Shown here: piece by piece, positions 39,535 through 49,577 of the stretch
Layout of the letters: every line of letters begins with the position of its first letter
Numbering within the stretch: position 1 is the first letter of the stretch
NCBI RefSeq assembly: GCF_947491795.1
Contig: NZ_CANLKW010000001.1
Location: forward strand, 434,001 to 498,000
Direction: 5' to 3'
Origin: an uncultured Roseobacter sp.
GTDB lineage: Bacteria > Pseudomonadota > Alphaproteobacteria > Rhodobacterales > Rhodobacteraceae
Length of the DNA stretch: 64,000 bases
The notes under the pieces: model-generated
What the model saw: only the letters and a program-made list of their open reading frames with translations
What the model was told of the DNA's origin: nothing
The model's database searches: none
Made by a program: the position numbers and the translations under genes

Positions 39535-40314
39535 TCATCCCACCTTGTCCCTGTTCTTCAGACCCGTGCCCAGATAGGCCTCGATCACCTGCTCATTGGC
39601 CTTGATTTCGTCCAGCGTGCCCTGGGCCAGCACCTTGCCCTCGGCCATACAGATGACCGGATCACACAGCCGTCCGATGAAATCCATGTCGTGCTCGATC
39701 ACCACGAACGTATAGCCGCGCTCCTTGTTCAGGCGCAGAATGGCGTCGCCGATGGTGTTCAGCAGGGTGCGGTTCACGCCCGCACCCACCTCATCCAGGA
39801 AAACGATCCGGGCATCGACCATCATGGTGCGTCCCAGCTCCAACAGCTTTTTCTGCCCGCCCGAAATCTGCCCGGCTTTCTGTTCCGCCAGATGTTCAAC
39901 TGTCAGGAATTCCAGCACCTCATCGGCCCTGGCCCGCAGGGCGCGCTCCTCATCCGCAATGCGTTTGCGGCCAAACCAGGTGTTCCACAGTGTCTCGCCC
40001 GACTGGCCCCCCGGGACCATCATCAGGTTTTCGCGGCAGCTCATAGAGGAAAACTCATGCGCAATCTGGAACGTGCGCAGCAGACCTTTGTGAAAAAGCG
40101 CATGCGGCGGCAGCCCCGTGATATCCTCACCCGCCATGCTCACACGGCCGGATGTCGGTTTAAGAACACCCGCGATCACATTGAAAAGAGTTGTTTTTCC
40201 GGCACCATTCGGGCCGATCAGACCGGTCACTGACCCTTCGGCGATTTCCAGACTGGCCCCGTCCACCGCATGAAAGCCGCCAAAATGCTTGTGAACGTCG
40301 TCAACGACAATCAT
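39535..40314 (-). CDS. livG: ABC transporter ATP-binding protein LivG
   Basis: The 259-aa ATPase has Walker A GPNGAGKT at residues 34-41, signature ISGGQKKLLELGRTMM and Walker B RIVFLDEVGAGVNR. The final VEAYLGTG segment is typical of LivG. In Walker B a Val replaces the usual Pro after DE, which is frequent in this subgroup. The start MIVVDDVHKHFGG at 40314 has GGGGAA upstream; an ATG 42 bp earlier adds only a basic tail. Confidence 0.93.
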   Translation of the reverse strand: MIVVDDVHKHFGGFHAVDGASLEIAEGSVTGLIGPNGAGKTTLFNVIAGVLKPTSGRVSMAGEDITGLPPHALFHKGLLRTFQIAHEFSSMSCRENLMMVPGGQSGETLWNTWFGRKRIADEERALRARADEVLEFLTVEHLAEQKAGQISGGQKKLLELGRTMMVDARIVFLDEVGAGVNRTLLNTIGDAILRLNKERGYTFVVIEHDMDFIGRLCDPVICMAEGKVLAQGTLDEIKANEQVIEAYLGTGLKNRDKVG

Positions 40315-40357
40315 GTTTTTTCCCCGGTTCGTGCTTCTGACCGCACGTTTTACCAAA

Positions 40358-40385
40358 ACAGCCCGGAGACGGAACTCCGGGCTGT
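40358..40385 (-). terminator. hairpin between livK and livG
   Basis: ACAGCCCGGAG (40358-40368) pairs perfectly with CTCCGGGCTGT (40375-40385) around a 6-nt loop; on the minus strand four T follow. It probably terminates part of the livK transcripts or protects their 3' end, giving more binding protein than transporter. Confidence 0.7.
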
Positions 40386-40405
40386 CTGTTCGTCATGTCC
40401 CCGGC

Positions 40406-41596
40406 TTATTTAAAACCGATTGTGACGTTTTTCTCGTCCTGGACTTCGATCATCCGGTAAGTACCAGCGGATTCACCAGGCCCGATCAGCTCCACCGCAG
40501 ATGCGCCGACATAGTCCACGTCGCCGCCACCGCGAATAATATCGAGCGCCTTGCCCAGCTCGCCAGGATAGATTTTCTCACCCGGTGCGTTGGCCACATC
40601 CAGGATGTGCTTGCCATATTCCGCAGGGTCGGTGCTGTCCGCTGCCTGCATGGCCAACATGAACAGAGCCGCAGCATCGTAGCTTTCCGGCGTATAGGGC
40701 GATGTCGCATCAAACGCATCACCAGCCATCGCCGTCAGCTTTTCAATGCCTTCACCGCCGGACCCGGCGATCTGACCATAAGAGCCGTTCAGCGCCGAGC
40801 CGACGTTTGCAGGCAGGCTGTCACCGATCATGCCGCCTGGCAGACCGAATGTGTCAAAGGCACCTGTGTCGAGCGCCGCGTTGATGATGCCCAGACCACC
40901 CTGGTCGAGATAGCCCGCAACAACCAGCAAATCACCGCCGGCAGAGGCCAGTGCGCCCATTTCTGCGGAATAGTCTGCCTTGCCGTCTTCATGCGCGGCT
41001 ACGATGGTCACTTCGCCGCCAACGGACTTGAAATTGCTTTCAATCGCATCCGCCAGGCCCTTGCCATAGTCGTTGTTTGTATAGGTCAGAGCGATGGATT
41101 TCACGCCACGCTCCTGGAGGATCTCGGCCATTACCTGACCTTCACGCGCGTCAGACGGTGCCGTGCGGAAGAACAGATCATTGTCCTCAACCGTGCTCAG
41201 ACCGGGGGATGTCGCAGAGGGCGAGATCATGACCATACCGTTCGGAATGGCGACGTTCTGCAGGATCGCGCCGGTCACGCCGGAACAGTCGCCGCCGATC
41301 AGACCATTGATGCCCTCGGCGATCAGACGTTCGCCGTTCGATGTGGACAGGCCGTTGTCGATGCAGCCGGTGTCGGCACGGATCGGTGTAACCTTGGCCG
41401 CATCGAGCAGTTTCCCGCTCTCTGTCACTTCGCTCATGGCCAGTTCAGCGCCGGCGGCCATCGGGCCGGTCAGGGATTCAATCGGGCCGGTGAAGCCGAT
41501 CAGAATGCCCAGTTTAACTTCCTTTGCGTGACCACCCGCCAGTGCGGTGGTCGCCATAAGTGCTGCAGCCGTTGTGGCCATAAGCATCTTTTTCAT
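40406..41596 (-). CDS. livK: branched-chain amino acid type substrate-binding protein
   Basis: This 396-aa periplasmic protein has a signal peptide (MKKMLMATTAAALMATTALA) and the Periplasmic_Binding_6 fold, with VKLGILIGFTGPIESLTGPM at the start and SPSATSPGLSTVEDNDLFFR in the ligand cleft. It delivers substrate to LivHMGF. Branched-chain amino acids are the default for the family, but amides and urea are known alternatives. The ATG follows GGGAGA. It is the first gene of the operon. Confidence 0.9.
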   Translation of the reverse strand: MKKMLMATTAAALMATTALAGGHAKEVKLGILIGFTGPIESLTGPMAAGAELAMSEVTESGKLLDAAKVTPIRADTGCIDNGLSTSNGERLIAEGINGLIGGDCSGVTGAILQNVAIPNGMVMISPSATSPGLSTVEDNDLFFRTAPSDAREGQVMAEILQERGVKSIALTYTNNDYGKGLADAIESNFKSVGGEVTIVAAHEDGKADYSAEMGALASAGGDLLVVAGYLDQGGLGIINAALDTGAFDTFGLPGGMIGDSLPANVGSALNGSYGQIAGSGGEGIEKLTAMAGDAFDATSPYTPESYDAAALFMLAMQAADSTDPAEYGKHILDVANAPGEKIYPGELGKALDIIRGGGDVDYVGASAVELIGPGESAGTYRMIEVQDEKNVTIGFK

Positions 41597-41776
41597 GTGG
41601 TGTCTCCCATGTTGGAACTTTGCGTTCGACGCGCAGCGTAAGGCCCGAATGCCAAAAAGAAAAGCGATTTTGGCCCCAGGAAGCTGCGGTCCGGAACATG
41701 TGATCCGGCGGACGGTGGCAATGTCATTCGGGGTTCCTATATTTTCGGTATCCGCGTCAGAAAAAAGGAAAAAAGC

Positions 41777-42907
41777 ATGCTGAAACCCCGGTTAAAGACT
41801 TTTTTCCTGTACGCAGTGCTCGTTGCGATGACCCCCGGGATTACCGGATTTTCCAAAGGTCCGGGCGCAGCATGGGCACAGGACGCGCCGGTACTCGCCC
41901 CGGTGGTGTCAGAGCTGGATGAACCATGGGCCCTGGGTCTGCTGCCCGATGGCAGCTTTCTGGTCACGGAAAAGGACGGGCGGCTGCTCTATTTCAACGG
42001 CGGCGGTGCGCCGCAGGTCGTCCGGGGTACACCGCGCGTGAATGACGGCGGGCAGGGGGGGCTGCTGGACATCACCATCGCGCGGGATTTCGCAGCCACA
42101 CGGACGCTCTGGCTCAGCTATTCCAAACCTCAGACAGGGGGCAGCGGTACAGCCCTGGCGGCTGCAACACTCTCTGCGGACGGGACGCGGCTTGAAGATC
42201 TGCGTGATCTCTTTGTGATGGCGCCCGGATCATCAGGCGGGCGGCATTTCGGCAGCCGCGTGGTCGAGGCGGCGGATGGCACCCTGTACCTGACCATCGG
42301 TGACCGGGGTGACAGGCCCTCTGCCCAGGACCGCAGCACTCACAATGGCAGCGTTATCCGCGTGAACCGCGACGGCTCTGTTCCGGCGGACAATCCGTTC
42401 GTAAACACACCGGGTGTTCAGCCTGAAATCTGGTCGTTCGGTCACCGCAACCCGCAGGGTGCAGGCCTTGATGCCCGGGGCAACCTCTGGACAGCAGAGC
42501 ACGGTGCGCGGGGCGGTGACGAGGTCAATTTTGTGCGCAAGGGTGCCAATTTTGGCTGGCCGGTGATCTCATACGGGCGGCACTATTCCGGCGGCAGGAT
42601 CGGCGAAGGCACCGAAAAAGCCGGGATGGAGCAGCCCGCGTTTTACTGGGACCCCTCCATCGCGCCATCAGGTCTGCTGGTCTATTCGGGCGACATGTTT
42701 CCGGCCTGGCGCGGCGATATCTTTGTCGGATCGCTCAAGTTCGACTACATCTCGCGGCTGGAAGTCTCCGGCCAGACCGCCCGCGAGGTTGCGAAAATCG
42801 AAAACAGCGCGACAGAGAGGGTCCGCGATATCGTCCAGGCCCCTGACGGCAGCATCTGGTTTATTTCGGTTGGGAATGGTGCGGTGTACCGGATCGCTGC
42901 GCCGTAA
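41777..42907 (+). CDS. PQQ-dependent sugar dehydrogenase (YliI/Asd type)
   Basis: The 376-aa exported protein has a signal peptide ending near AAWAQ and the six-bladed propeller motifs of soluble aldose dehydrogenases: ELDEPWALGLLPDGSFLVTEK, GRHFGSRVVEAADGTLYLTIGDRGDR, SFGHRNPQG and NFGWPVISYGRHY. E. coli YliI binds PQQ and oxidises sugars at C1. Whether this organism makes PQQ cannot be judged here. The start has AAGGA upstream. Confidence 0.9.
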   Translation: MLKPRLKTFFLYAVLVAMTPGITGFSKGPGAAWAQDAPVLAPVVSELDEPWALGLLPDGSFLVTEKDGRLLYFNGGGAPQVVRGTPRVNDGGQGGLLDITIARDFAATRTLWLSYSKPQTGGSGTALAAATLSADGTRLEDLRDLFVMAPGSSGGRHFGSRVVEAADGTLYLTIGDRGDRPSAQDRSTHNGSVIRVNRDGSVPADNPFVNTPGVQPEIWSFGHRNPQGAGLDARGNLWTAEHGARGGDEVNFVRKGANFGWPVISYGRHYSGGRIGEGTEKAGMEQPAFYWDPSIAPSGLLVYSGDMFPAWRGDIFVGSLKFDYISRLEVSGQTAREVAKIENSATERVRDIVQAPDGSIWFISVGNGAVYRIAAP

Positions 42908-43023
42908 AGCTGACCTGGAGGGATTTGTGCTATCGCGCGTGGACTGGCATCAACGTCAGAGCTGAGCTCTGCCTCTTGCATCAACGGGTCGCAGCGAAGG
43001 TCTGCCACGCCTTGCCTGGCGGT

Positions 43024-43653
43024 CTATTGCTGAGGCTCAAAGTCTTTGCTGGCAAGCAAAGCGGCAGCGGCCACCATCAGTCCGCCACATACCTTGTTGA
43101 TCAGACCAAAGGAATGGCGCTTGAGTGCTGAGGCCGCCCGGACACCCAGCCATCCCCAGATCAGGAGTATCGCTCCGTCAACGATGAGATAGGTCACACC
43201 CAGGATCAGTAACTGCGGCAAAACCGGCAACGCAGGATCGATAAATTGGGGGAAAAGCGCACCAAAGAATACAACGGCAAAGGGATTGGCCATGGATGTG
43301 ACGAAGCCCTGCCGAAACAATCGAAACGACTGGCCAGATGTATTGGCCTCAATGTCAGCCGATTGATCTTTCGACAACATCAGCTGAATGCCTATCCACA
43401 CAAGATACGCGACGCCGAGCCACTTGATCCAGGTGAAAGCACTGGCTGAGGTAGCAATGATCGCAGCCAGACCGAACGCGGCCCCCGTCATTTGCAGACT
43501 GTTTGCGGTTAAGTCTCCGACAATAGTACAGGCGCTGCGCCGCAGGCCATGTTTGGCGCTGTTCGAGATAATGAGCAGCTGGCTCGTGTCAGGCGGCGTT
43601 GCGAAGAATACCGCAACTGCCGCGAGATAGACGAGGTAAGTTTCCAAGGCCAT
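43024..43653 (-). CDS. LysE-family exporter
   Basis: This 209-aa inner-membrane protein has about six helices and the LysE/RhtB pattern: an N-terminal ATPPDTSQLLIISNSAKHGLRR motif region, then WIKWLGVAYLVWIGIQLM and FVTSMANPFAVVFFGALFPQF. The family exports amino acids such as homoserine, threonine or lysine. The start MALETYLVYLAAV at 43653 is preferred over one 57 bp upstream, because the family begins with the first helix. Confidence 0.87.
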   Translation of the reverse strand: MALETYLVYLAAVAVFFATPPDTSQLLIISNSAKHGLRRSACTIVGDLTANSLQMTGAAFGLAAIIATSASAFTWIKWLGVAYLVWIGIQLMLSKDQSADIEANTSGQSFRLFRQGFVTSMANPFAVVFFGALFPQFIDPALPVLPQLLILGVTYLIVDGAILLIWGWLGVRAASALKRHSFGLINKVCGGLMVAAAALLASKDFEPQQ

Positions 43654-43806
43654 GCGCGTAATCCTCTGGGTTTCAGTTAAATGCCACGGTCTGTCCTGAA
43701 GGTCAGCCAAATAGCAAAACGCAGTCGTTCAGTTCCCCAAACCGGACGACAGCAAAGTCCGCACCGCGGTCAATCAATCAAAATCTGAAACACCCTGCCG
43801 GGCGGT

Positions 43807-44811
43807 TCAGATCGACAACCGCGCCGCATGGCTGCCACGCTCGCGGTAGGGCGTTGTATCGTAGTGCGCCCGGTAGCATTTGGAGAAATGCGACGGCGAG
43901 GCGAAGCCACAGGCCAGGGCCACATTGATCACGCTCATGTCGGTCTGCATCAGCAGGTTGCGCGCTTTCTGCAGGCGCAGTTCCATGTAGTAGCGTTTGG
44001 GGCTGCGGTTGAGGTAGCGGCGAAAGAGCCGTTCCAGCTGGCGCGTACTCATGCCCACATCTTTGGCCAGGATCGACGGGCTGATCGGCTCTTCGATATT
44101 GGCTTCCATCATCTGGATCACCGAGGACAGTTTCGGGTGGCGGACACCGATCCGCGTGGGCACCGACAGGCGCTGGGTGTCCTGGTCGGTGCGGATCGAG
44201 GAATAGATCATCTGATCGGCCACCAGATTGGCCAGCTCCTCGCCGTGTTTGTCGGCGATCAGCTTGAGCATCAGGTCAATGGACGAGGTGCCGCCCGCCG
44301 TCGTCAGACGATTGCCGTCCACCACAAAGACAGATTTGGTCAGCGTGACGTCCTCGAAATCCTCGGCAAAACTGTCCTGGTTCTCCCAGTGAATGGTCGC
44401 CTTTTTCCCGTCCAGCAGACCGGCCCGTGCCATCGTATGCCCGGCGGTGCAGAGCCCGCCGACGACAGGGCCCTTGCGGGCCTCGCGGCGCAGCCAGGCC
44501 AGCAGGCGTTTCGATGTGGCGCCCTGGATATTTACCCCGCCGCAGAGCATGATCACATCATCGCGTGACAGATCCCTGAGATCATCATCGACCTGAAACC
44601 CGATGCCAGCGCAGCTGTTTACGGGCTCACCACCTTCGCCCAGTGTCGTCCATTCATAAAGCGTCCGGCCCGACATGCGGTTGGCAATGCGCAGTGATTC
44701 CACTGCCGAGGCAAAGGACAGCATCGTAAAGTCATGCAAAAGAACAAAGACAAAGCGCTGAGGTCGCTCAGCCGGAGCATCAATACGTGTCGCGGGTTGC
44801 TGTGCGGACAT
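43807..44811 (-). CDS. GlxA-family transcriptional regulator (DJ-1/PfpI + AraC HTH)
   Basis: The 334-aa protein has an N-terminal DJ-1/PfpI domain (FVFVLLHDFTMLSFASAVESL; nucleophile-elbow-like GGLCTAGHTMARAGLL) and a C-terminal AraC domain (VGMSTRQLERLFRRYLNRSP; VALACGFASPSHFSKCYRAHY). This group includes regulators of glycine betaine, carnitine and arginine catabolism (GbdR, CdhR, ArgR), so it probably activates nitrogen-compound use. Its targets are not in evidence. Confidence 0.92.
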   Translation of the reverse strand: MSAQQPATRIDAPAERPQRFVFVLLHDFTMLSFASAVESLRIANRMSGRTLYEWTTLGEGGEPVNSCAGIGFQVDDDLRDLSRDDVIMLCGGVNIQGATSKRLLAWLRREARKGPVVGGLCTAGHTMARAGLLDGKKATIHWENQDSFAEDFEDVTLTKSVFVVDGNRLTTAGGTSSIDLMLKLIADKHGEELANLVADQMIYSSIRTDQDTQRLSVPTRIGVRHPKLSSVIQMMEANIEEPISPSILAKDVGMSTRQLERLFRRYLNRSPKRYYMELRLQKARNLLMQTDMSVINVALACGFASPSHFSKCYRAHYDTTPYRERGSHAARLSI

Positions 44812-45001
44812 TGCTGCCTCTTGATACCGTTCATTCCCTCACCGGGGCGCCGGCGGCCACAGTGTCCGGCCACCTTGGTCACGAGCCGAAAGCGACGTCA
44901 AGAGGGCGAATTTGTGATATGGTCACTCCGGAAAGGCTTTTGTATAGAGAGCGCTGAGATGGTAGCGCTCGCACTGCGGGCCGGAAAGCGGAGTACCGAC
45001 A

Positions 45002-46372
45002 ATGAGTGAATGGAGCAAATCAAGCTGGCGTGCAAAACCGCGGATCCAGATGCCGGATTATCCGGATCAGGAGGCGCTGAAAGCCGTCGAGGAACAGCTG
45101 TCCCGGTTTCCGCTTCTGGTCTTTGCCGGTGAGGCGCGGCGCCTGAAAAAGCACCTTGGTGCGGCGGGCCGTGGCGAGGCATTTCTGCTGCAGGGCGGGG
45201 ATTGCGCGGAGAGTTTTGAGCAATTCAGCTCAGACGCGATCCGCGACACTTTCAAAGTGATGCTGCAAATGGCGATCGTTCTGACACATGGTGCCAAGGT
45301 GCCGGTGGTCAAAGTGGGCCGTATGGCCGGTCAGTTTGCCAAACCGCGGTCAGCACCGACTGAAACCGTCGATGGCGTGGAACTGCCCAGCTACCGTGGT
45401 GACATCATCAACGAGCTGGACTTCACATCAAACGCCCGGATCCCCGATCCGTCGAAGATGATGCGCGCCTATACCCAGGCCGCCGCGACGCTGAACCTGC
45501 TGCGCGCCTTTTCAACGGGTGGCTATGCGGATGTGCATCAGGTGCATGCCTGGACGCTGGGCTTTACCGAAAGCGAAAAGGCAGAGCGCTACAGGGAGAT
45601 CGCCACGCGCATCTCTGACACGCTGGACTTCATGTCTGCTGCCGGGGTGAACGCGGATACAGCGCATACGCTGCAGACGGTTGAGTTCTACACCAGCCAC
45701 GAATCTCTGCTGCTGGAGTATGAAGAGGCCCTGACCCGCGTGGACAGCACCACCGGCAAATGGCTGGCAGGGTCCGGTCACATGATCTGGATCGGCGATC
45801 GCACGCGTCAGCCTGATGGCGCGCATGTTGAGTTTGCCAGCGGTGTGCAGAACCCCATCGGGCTCAAAGCCGGTCCGACAATGACGTCTGAGGACCTGAA
45901 GGTTCTGATGGCCAAACTGAACCCCGACAACGAAGAGGGGCGTCTGACGCTCATCGCACGTTTCGGTGCAGGCTCTGTCGGCGAGCATCTGCCGCGGCTG
46001 ATCAAAACCGTGCGCGAAGAGGGCGCCAACGTGACCTGGGTCTGCGATCCGATGCACGGCAACACGATCAAATCCTCGTCGGGTTACAAGACGCGGCCGT
46101 TTGAATCCGTTCTGCGTGAGGTGCGTGAATTCTTTGGCGTGCATAGCGCAGAGGGCACTGTGCCCGGTGGCGTGCATTTCGAGATGACCGGGCAGGACGT
46201 AACCGAGTGCACCGGTGGTGTACGGGCCGTCAGCGACGAAGACCTGTCAGATCGCTACCATACCGCATGTGACCCGCGCCTGAACGCAAGCCAGTCGCTG
46301 GAACTGGCGTTCCTCGTGGCCGAGGAGCTTTCGGACCGCCGCGCGGCGCACAAGGACAAAATCGCAGGCTGA
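45002..46372 (+). CDS. class II DAHP synthase
   Basis: This enzyme joins phosphoenolpyruvate and erythrose 4-phosphate as the first step of the shikimate pathway. The 456-aa length and motifs ([29 protein letters not shown], the metal-site [10 protein letters not shown] and [15 protein letters not shown]) are those of the plant-like class II type rather than AroF/G/H. A strong terminator follows. aroQ, acting two steps later, lies near 61.3 kb. Confidence 0.96.
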   Translation: MSEWSKSSWRAKPRIQMPDYPDQEALKAVEEQLSRFPLLVFAGEARRLKKHLGAAGRGEAFLLQGGDCAESFEQFSSDAIRDTFKVMLQMAIVLTHGAKVPVVKVGRMAGQFAKPRSAPTETVDGVELPSYRGDIINELDFTSNARIPDPSKMMRAYTQAAATLNLLRAFSTGGYADVHQVHAWTLGFTESEKAERYREIATRISDTLDFMSAAGVNADTAHTLQTVEFYTSHESLLLEYEEALTRVDSTTGKWLAGSGHMIWIGDRTRQPDGAHVEFASGVQNPIGLKAGPTMTSEDLKVLMAKLNPDNEEGRLTLIARFGAGSVGEHLPRLIKTVREEGANVTWVCDPMHGNTIKSSSGYKTRPFESVLREVREFFGVHSAEGTVPGGVHFEMTGQDVTECTGGVRAVSDEDLSDRYHTACDPRLNASQSLELAFLVAEELSDRRAAHKDKIAG

Positions 46373-46400
46373 TCTCCGGATGCCCGGATCTGCGACAACC

Positions 46401-46435
46401 AAAAAAGCCCTCGCAGTTTCTGCGGGGGCTTTTTT
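46401..46435. terminator. terminator after DAHP synthase
   Basis: A 16-bp stem (46401-46416 with 46420-46435; core GCCCTCGCAG/CTGCGGGGGC, TTT loop) ends in a T6 run on the plus strand and has an A6 run on the other side, so it can work both ways. Confidence 0.9.
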
Positions 46436-46459
46436 CATCCTGCGCCGGACAAAACAAAA

Positions 46460-46484
46460 CCGCCTGCACGTTCTGTGCAGGCGG
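46460..46484 (-). terminator. terminator after the PAS-domain gene
   Basis: CCGCCTGCAC (46460-46469) pairs perfectly with GTGCAGGCGG (46475-46484). On the minus strand GTTTTGTTTTG follows, and the hairpin lies 32 bp beyond the stop codon. Confidence 0.8.
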
Positions 46485-46515
46485 CGTTCCTGATCAAAGG
46501 AAACTGCGTGCGGTG

Positions 46516-47256
46516 TCAGTCGTCTGACTTCACCAGCCGGAGATAGGGCGCGTCCTTGCGCGGAGTTTCAGATTTGAAGCTGGCGCGCGGTTCGGCAAAA
46601 CCAGCGGGCTCCCGCGGCCGTTCCGGGGCTGTTGGAAGCACGGGTACAGATTTCGGTTTTGTCTGATCTGCCTCCACCGGAGTGGGGCGGATAACGGCTG
46701 TTGCCGTCTCGCTGATGATCGGACGCAGCGAGTTACGCACCACATCAAAACGGCGCGGGCTGCGGCCCTTGTCACCGACAGCGATCAGAACACCCAGAAG
46801 GCGGCTGACATCACCCAGATCACTCTTGAGCGGCAGCAGCAGCATCCGTGCGTCCAGCGCTGGCATGCCTGCTGCTTCTTCGGCATGCAGGTGCAGCGTG
46901 CAGGCCGCAGGTGTCTCAAAGACCTCTTCCAGCGTGTCGCTGACCTGGCGGCGTGATCCGGGTGTGATGAAAGACGTCAGCGGCATACCGCGCACTTCCA
47001 TTCCCATCAGGTCGCTCAGGTGGCTGCCGGCGATACGCAGGCGCGCAATACCCGGTGCAATCCGCTCGACAATAAAGGAATACTCGAGCGCCTGCTCGAT
47101 CCCGCGCGGATCAATCTCTGCACGGTTTGGCATCAGACGCGTGCCGCGCAGTGCTTCCCAGTAGGCTTCGACCTGTGCGAGCGGCGAGAAGCCGGTATTT
47201 GATACGTGCTGTGTCATGTCCACCACATTGTGCTTGTTTTGGCCCGAATTGTCCAT
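46516..47256 (-). CDS. PAS_5-domain protein (MopJ-like)
   Basis: The 246-aa soluble protein has an N-terminal PAS_5 domain (about residues 20-160: AQVEAYWEALRG, MPNRAEIDPRGIEQALEYSF, RLRIAGSHLSDLMGMEVRGM). A proline-rich, low-complexity C-terminal half ends PYLRLVKSDD. Caulobacter MopJ, a single-PAS_5 protein, tunes CtrA signalling; a similar role here is only suggested by the domain. The ATG at 47256 is uncertain, with a start at 47217 also possible. Upstream DNA is AT-rich. Confidence 0.8.
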   Translation of the reverse strand: MDNSGQNKHNVVDMTQHVSNTGFSPLAQVEAYWEALRGTRLMPNRAEIDPRGIEQALEYSFIVERIAPGIARLRIAGSHLSDLMGMEVRGMPLTSFITPGSRRQVSDTLEEVFETPAACTLHLHAEEAAGMPALDARMLLLPLKSDLGDVSRLLGVLIAVGDKGRSPRRFDVVRNSLRPIISETATAVIRPTPVEADQTKPKSVPVLPTAPERPREPAGFAEPRASFKSETPRKDAPYLRLVKSDD

Positions 47257-47516
47257 TGTCTGAACGCGTCCTTCCGAAGGGTAAATCCCTGCGACTATGA
47301 TTTTTGCGTCTTCAGAGCGCCTCGCGGTGCGATTTGCCCTTATCCCGCCTTAATTATTGCTGAATTATTAATATCGAAAATTTTTTATAAATGGTGACCT
47401 AACTGGCTGTTTGGTTAACCTGACGCCCATTCTGCGGTTAACAGCCGGGGTTGCACCCTGCCTTTGTTTCACAATAAGGCTGGGGCCGTGGCCGCATCTG
47501 CACCAAGGAGCACGCT

Positions 47517-48407
47517 ATGATCCGTTCAATGACAGGGTTTGCCTCTGCGACCGGCAGCCTGGCACCGCATTCCTGGACCTGGGAGCTGCGCAGTGTGAAC
47601 GGGAAGGGCCAGGATCTGCGTCTGCGCATCCCGGAATGGATCGACGGGCTTGAGGCGGCATTGCGCAAAAAGCTGGCGGCCTCCTCGACGCGGGGGAATG
47701 TCACGCTGGCATTGCGGATCAGCCGCGAAGAGACCGGCGGCGGTTTGCAGATCAACACCGAACAGCTCGACGCCATGCTTGCGGCCCTTGCAGAAATCGA
47801 GGCGCGCGCAATGGATGCAGGTGTTTCGCTGGCCCCGTCACGGGCATCCGATCTGCTGGGACAGCGCGGCGTTCTTGAGCAGACCAGCACAACGGATGAC
47901 ACAGCCGCCCTGTCTGATGCCCTGACGGGCGAGGTGGGCAGTCTGATCTCTGCCTGGAACGACATGCGCGCCGGCGAAGGAACAGTACTGCAGAAGATCC
48001 TTTCCGATCAGCTCGACCAGGTGGCCCGCCTCACGCAGGAGGCCGCCGCGCTGGCCTCTGCGCGCACCCGGGACATGACTGTGGCTCTGCGCCGCAATCT
48101 GGACAGGGTCATGGAAAACACTGATGCCGCAGACCCGGACCGTGTCGCGCAGGAACTGGCGATGATTGCCGTAAAAGCTGACATCACAGAAGAGATCGAC
48201 CGGCTGGCAGCACATGTTACGGCTGCGCGGGATCTTATTGCACAGGGGGGTGCCGTCGGACGCCGGCTGGATTTTCTGATGCAGGAATTCAACCGCGAGG
48301 CCAACACCCTGTGCTCCAAAGCGCAGAACACCGACCTGACGCGCTGCGGTCTGGCCCTCAAGGCTTTGATCGACCAGATGCGCGAGCAGGTCCAGAATGT
48401 GGAGTAA
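47517..48407 (+). CDS. yicC: YicC-family endoribonuclease
   Basis: The 296-aa protein has the YicC N-terminal domain (MIRSMTGFASATG; WELRSVNGKGQDLRLRIPEW) and the DUF1732 C-terminal domain (GGAVGRRLDFLMQEFNREANTLCSKAQN). YicC proteins have recently been shown to cleave RNA. An AAGGAG site precedes the ATG. gmk starts 3 bp after its stop, an association common across bacteria. Confidence 0.95.
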   Translation: MIRSMTGFASATGSLAPHSWTWELRSVNGKGQDLRLRIPEWIDGLEAALRKKLAASSTRGNVTLALRISREETGGGLQINTEQLDAMLAALAEIEARAMDAGVSLAPSRASDLLGQRGVLEQTSTTDDTAALSDALTGEVGSLISAWNDMRAGEGTVLQKILSDQLDQVARLTQEAAALASARTRDMTVALRRNLDRVMENTDAADPDRVAQELAMIAVKADITEEIDRLAAHVTAARDLIAQGGAVGRRLDFLMQEFNREANTLCSKAQNTDLTRCGLALKALIDQMREQVQNVE

Positions 48408-48410
48408 ATT

Positions 48411-49052
48411 ATGATCCCCAGACGCGGCCTTCTGATCATTCTCAGCTCTCCCTCCGGTGCGGGCAAATCCACGCTGGCGCGACGGTTGCGCGACTGGGAC
48501 CCCGAGATAGAGTTTTCTGTCTCGGCCACTACGCGGGCACCGCGCCCGGGCGAACAGGACGGCCGCGAGTACCATTTTGTCTCCGAGGCTGCCTTCAAGA
48601 CCCAGGTGGCGGACGAAGGCATGCTGGAGCACGCCCATGTGTTCGGTAATTTCTACGGCTCGCCCCGCGCGCCCGTGCAGGCGGCGATCGATGCCGGACG
48701 GGATGTGCTGTTTGATATCGACTGGCAGGGCGCGCAGCAGATCACCAATTCGGTGCTGGGTGCGCATACGCTGTCGATCTTTCTGTTGCCGCCGTCCATC
48801 ACAGAGCTGCGCAACCGGCTGGAAAAGCGCGGTCAGGACGACGCCGCGACTATCGCGCGCCGCATGGAAAAGAGCTGGGACGAGATCAGTCACTGGGGCA
48901 GCTACGACTATGTTCTGGTCAACGACGATCTGGACGCCACAGAAGACCGCCTGAAAACAATCATCGCCGCAACCCGTCTGCGGCGCAGCCAGCAGCCGGG
49001 ACTGACAGATCATGTCCGTGCGCTGCAGTCAGAGTTTGAGGATCTGTCATGA
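48411..49052 (+). CDS. gmk: guanylate kinase
   Basis: Gmk phosphorylates GMP to GDP. The 213-aa product has the P-loop [10 protein letters not shown] at residues 12-21, the GMP-binding [19 protein letters not shown] and the lid [13 protein letters not shown]. Length is typical. It overlaps the carbonic-anhydrase-like gene by 4 bp (ATGA). Together with guaB at the start of the window it covers two steps of guanine nucleotide synthesis. Confidence 0.97.
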   Translation: MIPRRGLLIILSSPSGAGKSTLARRLRDWDPEIEFSVSATTRAPRPGEQDGREYHFVSEAAFKTQVADEGMLEHAHVFGNFYGSPRAPVQAAIDAGRDVLFDIDWQGAQQITNSVLGAHTLSIFLLPPSITELRNRLEKRGQDDAATIARRMEKSWDEISHWGSYDYVLVNDDLDATEDRLKTIIAATRLRRSQQPGLTDHVRALQSEFEDLS

Positions 49053-49576
49053 CGCTTTTTGCTCTGGGAGCCCATCAACCCGTTCTGCACGAAGACACCT
49101 GGGTGGCCCATGATGCCAATCTGATCGGTCAGGTGATCCTGGAGGAGGCCGCATCTGTCTGGTTCGGCACCACGATCCGCGCCGATCACGAGGAGATCCG
49201 TGTCGGTCGGGGTTCAAATGTTCAGGAAAACTGTGTGTTTCATGTCGACGATGGCTATCCGCTGAGCATCGGCGAGAACTGCACAATCGGCCACAAGGTT
49301 ATGCTGCACGGCTGTACCATCGGAAAAAATTCACTGATCGGCATGGGCGCCACTGTGCTGAACGGCGCAAAAATCGGCGACAACTGTCTGATCGGGGCAG
49401 GGGCCCTGATCACCGAAAACAAGGTCATTCCGGATGGCAGCCTCGTCATGGGCGCACCGGGCAAAGTCGTCCGCGCGCTTGATGCGGCGGCCATTGCCGG
49501 GCTGACCGCCTCGGCACAACACTACCAGCAAAACATGCGCCGGTTCCGGGGGGAACTGCGTGCCATCGGAGACTGA
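49049..49576 (+). CDS. gamma-carbonic-anhydrase family protein
   Basis: This 175-aa left-handed beta-helix protein of hexapeptide repeats has the three zinc histidines expected of gamma-carbonic anhydrases: His65 in [10 protein letters not shown], and His82 and His87 in [10 protein letters not shown]. Many such proteins (YrdA/PaaY group) show weak or no carbonic anhydrase activity, so the reaction is uncertain. It lies between gmk and a PLP enzyme that begins one base after its stop. Confidence 0.92.
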   Translation: MTLFALGAHQPVLHEDTWVAHDANLIGQVILEEAASVWFGTTIRADHEEIRVGRGSNVQENCVFHVDDGYPLSIGENCTIGHKVMLHGCTIGKNSLIGMGATVLNGAKIGDNCLIGAGALITENKVIPDGSLVMGAPGKVVRALDAAAIAGLTASAQHYQQNMRRFRGELRAIGD

Positions 49577-49577
49577 C

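Noticed and set aside
40313..41641. 442-codon open frame on the plus strand
   Set aside because: It is antisense to livK; composition is that of a shadow frame.
47341..47410. AT-rich patch before the PAS-domain gene as a possible origin or CtrA region
   Set aside because: No DnaA boxes and no TTAA-N7-TTAA with correct spacing; probably only a promoter region.
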